9,963 nt of DNA. Origin: Solirubrobacterales bacterium (GTDB lineage Bacteria > Actinomycetota > Thermoleophilia > Solirubrobacterales > Solirubrobacteraceae). The notes beneath the pieces were generated by a model that saw nothing but the letters and a program-made list of their open reading frames with translations, searched no databases and was not told the origin of the DNA. This document shows positions 5,652 to 9,963 of this stretch, piece by piece (within the stretch, counting starts at the first letter, position 1; each line of letters begins with the position of its first letter). The stretch is taken from positions 9,728-19,690 of the forward strand of contig PLBZ01000073.1 in the NCBI GenBank assembly GCA_003134675.1, given 5' to 3'. Made by a program: the position numbers and the translations under genes.

Positions 5652-5700
5652 AGGGTTGGATCGCGAGCTAGCGCGTATGTCTTCATCGGCAAAAAGACGA

Positions 5701-5728
5701 CGTAGGGTGAGTTTCCTCTCACCCTACG
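5701..5728. promoter_or_regulatory. Perfect 11-bp inverted repeat between divergent genes
   Basis: CGTAGGGTGAG (5701-5711), spacer TTTCCT, CTCACCCTACG (5718-5728) is perfect over 11 base pairs. It lies in the 152-base gap between the response regulator (minus) and the protease gene (plus). In minus-strand RNA the stem is followed by TCGTCTTTTT, so it also looks like an intrinsic terminator or attenuator just 50 bases before the response-regulator start. Alternatively it is a protein operator, for example for the LuxR-type protein next to it. Confidence 0.6.
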
Positions 5729-5803
5729 CTCCCCCGTCCCTCCTCCCAAGATCACCCTCAGGGGAGGAAGAACCAAGCTGCGACTCGCCTCAGCATGTAA
5801 AGC

Positions 5804-6352
5804 ATGGCTCGTTTCCTGCTCACCGTCATCCTGGCAACAGCGCTTCTGCTCCCCACATCGGCGGACGCTCGTGACAAGCGAGCGCGCCATCGTCACCCCT
5901 CAAGGACGACGCACCGCCAAGCCTCTGCCCGACGGCTAGGGTTTGCCAAGCTCGCCAGCCGCGACCCTGTATTGGTGGCCACCGCCATCGCAAAGCGCTA
6001 CTGGGGCGCCGTGCCCTGTGGCGGTCAGATCGCAGTTCTCGCCGATTTGCCCCTCCCCACCGGCCTCGACCGGACGACCGACGGCTGGGTCACGTTCAAC
6101 TCGTCACTCGGTCAGAACAACCTTCAAGCACCGGCCGCCACCTACTCACAATGCACAATCTCACTAGCCCGCTGGCAATGGCCAACCCGCAACGCCATGA
6201 ACAGCGACTGGAACATGCTCTGCCTGACGGTGATCCACGAGATGGGTCACCTGCTCGGCCATCCCCACTCATCGACACCGGGCAGCGTCATGGCACCCGT
6301 GTTCACCAACGAATCAAACGTCCCGAAGATCTGCCGAGCAACTTTTCCCTAA
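5804..6352 (+). CDS. Small secreted matrixin-like zinc metalloprotease
   Basis: A 182-aa secreted protein. Residues 1-22 form a signal peptide (MARFLLTVILATALLLPTSADA). A basic, His-rich segment follows (23-45). The catalytic module includes YWGAVPCGG (67-74) and the zinc motif HEMGHLLGHPH at 145-155 (ligands H145, H149, H155; base E146), then the Met-turn SVM at 161-163. This HExxHxxGxxH plus Met-turn order defines metzincins, and the compact form resembles matrixin (M10) proteins. Four cysteines (72, 117, 140, 177) may form two disulfides. Cys72 might act as a latency switch, but the PRCGxPD motif is absent. The start is fixed by an in-frame TAA six bases upstream (5798-5800). No good ribosome site precedes it: GGAGG at 5763-5767 is about 37 bases away. 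Substrate unknown. Confidence 0.82.
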   Translation: MARFLLTVILATALLLPTSADARDKRARHRHPSRTTHRQASARRLGFAKLASRDPVLVATAIAKRYWGAVPCGGQIAVLADLPLPTGLDRTTDGWVTFNSSLGQNNLQAPAATYSQCTISLARWQWPTRNAMNSDWNMLCLTVIHEMGHLLGHPHSSTPGSVMAPVFTNESNVPKICRATFP

Positions 6353-6369
6353 CCGAGGGCTATCCCCGC

Positions 6370-7125
6370 TCACGCGATTAGCAGGCGAAGGATCGCGGAG
6401 ACGCCGACCACCACGATCAGCGCTCGCAGCGCCGCTGATGGCAGCCGTCGCCCGTAGCGCGCCCCGAGCTGAGCGCCAACGATCGAGGCGCCGGCAATGA
6501 TGCCAGCGGGGCCCCAATCCACGTGTGCGGCGAACATGAAATACGCGGCCGCCACGCCGTTGGTCAGGCCGGCGAGGACGTTCTTCAAGGCGTTCGTGCG
6601 GTGCAGATCCTGCGATAGCGTCACACCGAGGATCCCGAGCAGCAGGATCCCCTGAGCGGCCCCGAAGTAGCCGCCGTACACGCCAGTCAGATACACAGCG
6701 AGCGCCACCGCGACGCCACTCTCGTGCACCGCATCGATCTCGCGCTCGGCAAGCAACTGTTTCAGACGCGGCTGCAGGATTACCAAGGCGAGTGCGATGG
6801 CGATGAACAGCGGGACGACTGCCTTGAAGACCGAAGCAGGCAGTATGAGCAGCAATACGGCACCAGTAATACCGCCGAGCACCGACATCATGCCCAGCCG
6901 TATCGCACGCCGCCGCTGACCGGCGAGCTCGCGTCGATAACCGATGGCGCCGGAGACCGATCCCGGGACCAGCCCAACGGTGTTGGACACATTGGCCATG
7001 ACCGGGGCGTAGCCGAAGGCGAGCAGCACCGGAAAGGTGATCAACGTCCCGCTGCCAACCACGGTGTTGATCGTGCCCGCCGCAAGCCCCGCAAGGGCGA
7101 TCGCGGCGATTTCGCCGAGGCTCAT
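6370..7125 (-). CDS. TauE/SafE-family membrane transporter (putative anion or sulfite exporter)
   Basis: A 251-aa polytopic membrane protein. It has the family's N-terminal signature [39 protein letters not shown] (about 16-56) and the second-half repeat [22 protein letters not shown] (about 151-172) followed by [16 protein letters not shown] (178-193). These are the two inverted halves of TauE/SafE transporters, which export sulfite, sulfoacetate or related organosulfur anions, although most members are uncharacterised. ATG 7125 overlaps the MazF stop by 4 bases (ATGA), so it is translated as the third gene of a toxin-antitoxin operon. It ends 17 bases from the convergent protease gene, with no clear terminator between them. 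Confidence 0.85.
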   Translation of the reverse strand: [251 protein letters not shown]

Positions 7126-7481
7126 GCGTCAATGCCAAGGATCAGAGCAAGTGCACGCTCGACCTCACCCAGAGTTCGTGACTCCAGCGCTCCCAGTCTG
7201 CGCAGCACGCGACTTGCCGCAACCCCCCTTACTGCGCGACAGATGGCGCGGCTTGGTCGCTCCACGCCTGCCGCAGCGGAAACCTCGGGGCGCAGTGCCG
7301 AGGGCGCGAGCGTGCTGGAAAGCGGCACCACCGCTGTCAGGTCGGTCACGGTGCCCCGGCTGAGATGGTCCGCCGAAACGATGATCGCCGGTCGGTTCCT
7401 ATCCGGCTCACCGCGCCGCGCGGCACCGAATGCAACCAGCCACACCTCGCCTCGGATAGGCGTCGTCTCAGTCGATGCCAT
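7122..7481 (-). CDS. mazF: MazF/PemK-family mRNA endoribonuclease toxin
   Basis: A 119-aa toxin of the MazF fold, which cleaves single-stranded mRNA at short motifs and is neutralised by its antitoxin. Typical blocks are IRGEVWLV (9-16), GEPDRNRPAIIVSAD (24-38) with the conserved basic/RP loop, TAVVPLSST (49-57) in the place of the family's VVPxTS, and CRAVRGVAASRVLRRLGAL (81-99). The length is normal for MazF. I use ATG 7481 because it gives MASTETTPIRGEVW, overlapping the antitoxin end by 14 bases. A longer frame to 7538 would lie within the antitoxin gene and add an Arg-rich stretch unlike MazF. Its stop overlaps the transporter start. Confidence 0.87.
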   Translation of the reverse strand: MASTETTPIRGEVWLVAFGAARRGEPDRNRPAIIVSADHLSRGTVTDLTAVVPLSSTLAPSALRPEVSAAAGVERPSRAICRAVRGVAASRVLRRLGALESRTLGEVERALALILGIDA

Positions 7482-7704
7482 CTTCGAGCGTCGTCTCCCA
7501 CAGGCGCATCTCCTCCAGCGCAGCCGGGTTCTGAGCATCAGCGAGAGTGGCCTGCCGCTCGGACTCGAATATCGCCTCGAGCTCCTGCTCGCGTGCTATC
7601 TCCGCCAGCAGCGCCGCCAGCGACATGCCCCGAGCGCGAGCCTGCTCGGCCAGCAGATCGCGAGTGCCGCGAGCTACACGAATCGTCGCCGTATCGACTG
7701 CCAT
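7468..7704 (-). CDS. Ribbon-helix-helix antitoxin partner of MazF
   Basis: A 78-aa protein with an N-terminal ribbon-helix-helix pattern: strand TATIRVARG (5-13), helix RDLLAEQARARG (14-25), helix SLAALLAEIAREQ (28-40). An acidic C-terminal arm (EEMRLWETTLEDGID) is suited to wrapping the toxin. This is the architecture of RHH-type MazE antitoxins. It lies directly upstream of mazF and overlaps it by 14 bases. I prefer ATG 7704 over GTG 7713 because the predicted -10 ends at 7714, so GTG 7713 would be upstream of the transcription start. It probably represses its own promoter through the palindrome at 7717-7739. Confidence 0.8.
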   Translation of the reverse strand: MAVDTATIRVARGTRDLLAEQARARGMSLAALLAEIAREQELEAIFESERQATLADAQNPAALEEMRLWETTLEDGID

Positions 7705-7713
7705 AGTAGCCAC

Positions 7714-7743
7714 AGTATAGCGCCATCAACCGGCGCTATTCAA
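7714..7743 (-). promoter_or_regulatory. Promoter of the antitoxin-toxin-transporter operon, near-leaderless
   Basis: On the minus strand, -35 TTGAAT (7743-7738) and -10 TATACT (7719-7714) are separated by 18 bases. Transcription would start around 7707-7705, at or within 3 bases of ATG 7704, leaving no room for a Shine-Dalgarno site. Leaderless mRNAs are common in actinobacteria. Confidence 0.6.
7717..7739. promoter_or_regulatory. 23-bp palindromic operator in the toxin-antitoxin promoter
   Basis: ATAGCGCC-N7-GGCGCTAT is a perfect 8-bp inverted repeat. It fills the promoter spacer and touches both the -10 and the -35. RHH antitoxins bind such sites in their own promoter, so this is the likely autoregulatory operator. 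Confidence 0.6.
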
Positions 7744-7871
7744 GGCGCTGCAACATCGTACGGCATGTCGAGTCCGCGGAATATCGGTGGTTTCTGTGCC
7801 GCTTCTCGAGGGGCCTCCGAACCAACCCCGCCAAGGCTACGCCGGGGGTGGGACGGGATCGAGCATCAGGT

Positions 7872-7880
7872 GTACCCTGG
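7872..7880 (+). promoter_or_regulatory. Weak candidate -10 (TACCCT) for the methyltransferase gene
   Basis: TACCCT at 7873-7878 sits in GTACCCTGG, a 9-mer that recurs in the second antitoxin promoter. It would give a leader of about 37 bases before ATG 7922. No convincing -35 is visible. The rest of the 7744-7921 gap shows nothing else I can support. Confidence 0.25.
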
Positions 7881-7921
7881 CGTTCTGAAAGAGTGAGCCA
7901 TTCACCAACCGAAGGCGAACT

Positions 7922-8710
7922 ATGAGCGCCACACTGCAATTCGACGAGGACGCCTCCCGGCGCGTGGAGAGGATCTACACCACGCCCGATGTCATCGAAC
8001 AGCGCCAAACGATCCTGCGGGCACTCGCGCTCCAGCCCGGCGAGCGCGCGATCGACATCGGCTCGGGTCCTGGTCTACTCGCGTGCGAAATGGCCGTTGC
8101 TGTCGGGAGGAGCGGGCGGATCTGCGGGGTGGACGTCAGCGAGAACATGCTTGCCCTCGCCAGGGCGCGCAGACCACCAGCTGGCAGCGGCCCGATCGAG
8201 TACCAAGAAGCTGGCGCGCACACGCTCCCCTATGCGGACGCGAGCTTCGACGTCGCAGTCTGCACACAGGTCTACGAGTACGTCGATGATGTTCCCGCCG
8301 CACTGCTGGAGCTAGGGCGGGTGCTGCGCCCGGGAGGCCGGGCGCTCGTGCTTGACACCGACTGGGACTCGATCGTATGGGCTTCGAGCAACAACGAGCG
8401 CATGGATCGGGTGCTCGCCGCGTGGGAGGAGCACCTCGTTCACCCTCACCTGCCGCGTACGCTCACACGGCTGCTGCGCGATGCTGGACTGGAAGTCACC
8501 GACCGCCAAATCGTGCCGTTGTTCAACGCCGGCTATGACCCCAACACCTACAGCGCCGGAATGCTTGAGCTGATCGCCACGTTCGTAGGAGATCGCAACG
8601 GCGTGAGCGAGGCCGAAGCCACAGCATGGGCACAAGACCTAACCGAACTCGGCCCCAACTACTTCCTCAGTCTCAACCGCTACCTTTTCCTGGCGCACAA
8701 GCCCACCTGA
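7922..8710 (+). CDS. Class I SAM-dependent methyltransferase (UbiE/Methyltransf_11 type)
   Basis: A 262-aa cytoplasmic Rossmann-fold methyltransferase. Motif I is AIDIGSGPGLL (43-53), the acidic ribose-binding residue is D71 in CGVDVSENML (68-77), LPYADASFDVAVCTQVYEYVDD follows as motifs II/III (about 102-123), and VLRPGGRALVLDTDW is the late strand (about 136-150). The C-terminal part (NAGYDPNTYSAGMLELI...LGPNYFLSLNRYLFLAHKP) is like that of many stand-alone actinobacterial methyltransferases acting on small molecules. The substrate cannot be told from sequence. ATG 7922 has GAAGG at 7911-7915. It stands alone between two minus-strand toxin-antitoxin operons; the channel remnant follows on the same strand after about 180 bases. 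Confidence 0.88.
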   Translation: MSATLQFDEDASRRVERIYTTPDVIEQRQTILRALALQPGERAIDIGSGPGLLACEMAVAVGRSGRICGVDVSENMLALARARRPPAGSGPIEYQEAGAHTLPYADASFDVAVCTQVYEYVDDVPAALLELGRVLRPGGRALVLDTDWDSIVWASSNNERMDRVLAAWEEHLVHPHLPRTLTRLLRDAGLEVTDRQIVPLFNAGYDPNTYSAGMLELIATFVGDRNGVSEAEATAWAQDLTELGPNYFLSLNRYLFLAHKPT

Positions 8711-8755
8711 CGACCGGGCAGGTAGCCGTCACCGAGGAGCAGGAGAATCAGGCAA

Positions 8756-8771
8756 GCGTCTCCGCAGACGC
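8756..8771. repeat. Short perfect stem-loop after the methyltransferase gene
   Basis: GCGTCT-CCGC-AGACGC is a 6-bp perfect stem with a tetraloop, 45 bases after the methyltransferase stop. There is no U-tract, so it is at best a weak terminator. Confidence 0.3.
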
Positions 8772-8778
8772 ACTGCTA

Positions 8779-9234
8779 ATGCATCGGATCCAGAGTTACT
8801 TACTCAATGGCGAGCGGGACACTTCCTCGCAATTTCCGTGCTTCGCTTGACATAGGAGCAACGGGCTCCGGTTCGCGGCGGTTCTGACCGTGCTGGTCAT
8901 CCTCGGCGGTGGCGCAGCCTTTCACGCCCTTGAGAACAACCACACCGGGGTTCACATCTCGCTCTGGGACGGCGTGTGGTGGGCGAGCGCGACAGCGACA
9001 ACTGTGGGGGCCAACGACATCTACCCCCACACGGACGCCGGCCGGATCCTGGCGATCACCATCATGCTTTTTGGGATTGGATTCGTAGCGCTCCTGACTG
9101 GTGCAGTCGCCCAGCGCTTCCTCGCACCACACCTAGGGAAGCTCGCTGAGGGAGAGGCCCAGATCGAGACCTACCCTCCCTGTATCTGGCATATTGAGCG
9201 TCGATCGGCGTGCCCATCCACTCGCGCGTCATAG
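8779..9234 (+). pseudogene. Degenerate or unusual two-TM potassium-channel-like gene
   Basis: From about 8851 the frame gives a first TM segment (LRFAAVLTVLVILGGGAAFHALE), a pore helix (LWDGVWWASATATT), the filter TVGAND and a second TM segment (GRILAITIMLFGIGFVALLTGAVAQRF). This is the layout of simple prokaryotic K+ channels. Three things look damaged. An in-frame TGA at 8848-8850 cuts TM1 from the preceding in-frame stretch MHRIQSYLLNGERDTSSQFPCFA, which starts at ATG 8779. The only later standard start near TM1, GTG 8890, would remove its first third, although AGGAG at 8854-8858 precedes a non-start codon. The cytoplasmic tail after GEAQIE becomes unlike a coiled coil (PPCIWHIERRSACPSTRAS), suggesting a frameshift near 9165-9185. 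The filter has GAN where GYG is normal. It may still encode a small protein from 8890 (114 aa). Confidence 0.6.
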
Positions 9235-9288
9235 AAGTCGGAAGATCGCCGGTCGCAAAGCGAGGCCGGATCAGAATCGGCCGCTGAG

Positions 9289-9313
9289 CCCCCTGGCTAC
9301 AGCGAGCCGGGGG
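9289..9313 (-). terminator. GC-rich hairpin at the end of the VapC-type gene
   Basis: CCCCC-T-GGCT, loop ACAGCG, AGCC-GGGGG forms a 9-bp stem with one bulged T. It spans the toxin stop codon (9299-9297) and faces the convergent channel gene. There is no U-tract, so termination is only plausible. Confidence 0.35.
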
Positions 9314-9719
9314 ATGCGGCCCAGCGGCTTTCAAAGCCCAGGACTTTGCTCAGCGTGTCGAAATGCCCGTCGTAGTGCAGCACACCCGCGTGCTTCTGCG
9401 CGGCGGTGGCGGCGATCAGCACGTCCTGGAACGGCAGCCGGTGCTGGCCCGTCGCCGAGAGCGTATGCAGCGCGCGCCGGGCGTCACGGACGATTCCCTG
9501 CGTCAGCGGCGCCTGGCGCAACGCATCCAGTTGCCTTTCGAGCTCCTCGAAGTCAGCCTGGCTCTGGGCGCCGTAGAGAACCTCAAAGCTCACAATTGGC
9601 GAGACGGCCAGCTGGTTTTTTCGCAGCGCCGCTTCCCAGTCGGGAGCGATCAACGGATGCTTCGTGTAGTTCCAGATCGATGTGTCGAACAGATAGATCC
9701 GGTCGGCCGGCAGGCTCAC
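9297..9719 (-). CDS. vapC: PIN-domain ribonuclease toxin (VapC-type)
   Basis: A 140-aa PIN-domain protein, normal VapC length. Acidic active-site residues are visible in order: D12 (YLFDTS), E46 (VSFEVLYGA), D99 (LPFQDVLIAATA) and D117/D121 (HYDGHFDTLSKV). VapC toxins cut tRNA or rRNA using Mg2+ held by these residues. The GTG start at 9719 overlaps the stop of the upstream small gene by 4 bases (GTGA), which is standard for a vapBC-type operon. Which RNA it cuts cannot be told. Confidence 0.87.
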   Translation of the reverse strand: MSLPADRIYLFDTSIWNYTKHPLIAPDWEAALRKNQLAVSPIVSFEVLYGAQSQADFEELERQLDALRQAPLTQGIVRDARRALHTLSATGQHRLPFQDVLIAATAAQKHAGVLHYDGHFDTLSKVLGFESRWAASPGSL

Positions 9720-9931
9720 GGATCGATGAGACGCTTACCCCAAGCGTCGTCCTTGAACGACTCCGCCACCTCAGGGCTGAACCCCTGGTCTTTCGTGGTC
9801 CGCTCGATCAGCGCCTCGATCGCTTCCCGACGGGCTTTGCCCCTGATCGGCGGAATACCGTTCGAGGCGGAACGGCCGTTAGCCCGGGAGACGGACTTAG
9901 CCGTAGTCGTACGCTTCTTGGTCGTGGCCAT
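9716..9931 (-). CDS. Small basic antitoxin partner of the PIN toxin
   Basis: A 71-aa protein. Residues 1-30 are rich in Lys, Arg, Ser and Thr (MATTKKRTTTAKSVSRANGR), followed by a helical region (GKARREAIEALIERTTKDQG, 31-50) and an acidic-aromatic end (FKDDAWGKRLIDP). I do not recognise a named antitoxin family. The call rests on gene order, size, the 4-base overlap with the PIN gene and the charge layout. The ATG 9931 start lies 6 bases after a candidate -10, which leaves no ribosome-binding site. Confidence 0.65.
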   Translation of the reverse strand: MATTKKRTTTAKSVSRANGRSASNGIPPIRGKARREAIEALIERTTKDQGFSPEVAESFKDDAWGKRLIDP

Positions 9932-9935
9932 GGAT

Positions 9936-9944
9936 CCAGGGTAC
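9936..9944 (-). promoter_or_regulatory. Candidate -10 element giving a leaderless antitoxin mRNA
   Basis: On the minus strand TACCCT (9943-9938) is followed by GGATCC and then ATG 9931. A start 6-8 bases after the -10 falls on the ATG itself. The -35 region would reach the window edge and cannot be judged. Confidence 0.4.
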
Positions 9945-9963
9945 CACTGGCTGCGGGGGACAT

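Noticed and set aside
6353..6369. Bidirectional terminator between the protease and transporter genes
   Set aside because: Only 17 bases, no convincing stem and no T-run.
7800..7855. GC-rich imperfect inverted repeat (ACCCC...GGGGT) before the methyltransferase
   Set aside because: Stem of about five pairs with a bulge; expected by chance at this GC content.
6724..7896. 390-codon plus-strand ORF across the transporter and toxin-antitoxin genes
   Set aside because: No motif and no ribosome site. It runs antisense to four recognisable elements and is a shadow of their codon bias.
9235..9296. Remaining C-terminal coiled coil of the channel in another frame
   Set aside because: Neither alternative frame gives a clear heptad pattern, so the frameshift is suspected but its product is not annotated.
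1..9963. tRNA, rRNA, CRISPR, insertion-sequence or phage signals
   Set aside because: No cloverleaf, regularly spaced repeats, transposase motifs or terminal inverted repeats were seen on either strand.

Overview
The window is GC-rich bacterial DNA with short intergenic gaps, several 4-base ATGA/GTGA gene overlaps and actinobacterial-type genes: an AlkB/rubredoxin/TetR cluster, a DUF3494 ice-binding protein, a YkuD L,D-transpeptidase with an SH3-like region, a small HExxHxxGxxH secreted protease and MazEF/VapBC-type modules. I infer an actinobacterium, most likely of the Thermoleophilia/Solirubrobacterales type. That is a judgement from protein style, not from a marker gene.

Left part (1-3074, plus strand): the C-terminal end of a possible winged-helix regulator, then cysC (APS kinase), preceded by an AT-rich leader with a direct repeat and a 17-codon short ORF whose stop overlaps the cysC start. 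Next comes a compact alkane-oxidation operon: alkB (401 aa), a lone rubredoxin (55 aa, ATGA overlap with alkB) and a TetR regulator. Its promoter region carries dyad symmetries. No rubredoxin reductase is present.

Middle part (3065-5651, minus strand): read in transcription order, an atypical NarL/FixJ-type response regulator, an ice-binding-like secreted protein with a Gly-rich linker and a basic tail, and an L,D-transpeptidase. These three may form a cell-surface operon. A perfect 11-bp inverted repeat lies between the response regulator and a divergent secreted matrixin-like protease (5804-6352, plus).

Right part (6370-9963): a minus-strand RHH antitoxin - MazF toxin - TauE/SafE transporter operon with overlapping genes. 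Its promoter spacer contains a 23-bp palindrome, and transcription probably starts almost at the ATG. Then follow a plus-strand class I SAM methyltransferase, a damaged or unusual two-TM ion channel whose filter reads TVGAND instead of TVGYGD, and a second minus-strand toxin-antitoxin pair (PIN/VapC-type toxin with a small basic antitoxin) that also looks leaderless. Two different TA modules around a degenerate channel suggest a turnover-prone accessory region. No tRNA, rRNA, CRISPR array, insertion sequence or phage gene was seen, and no gene-free stretch exceeds about 220 bases.
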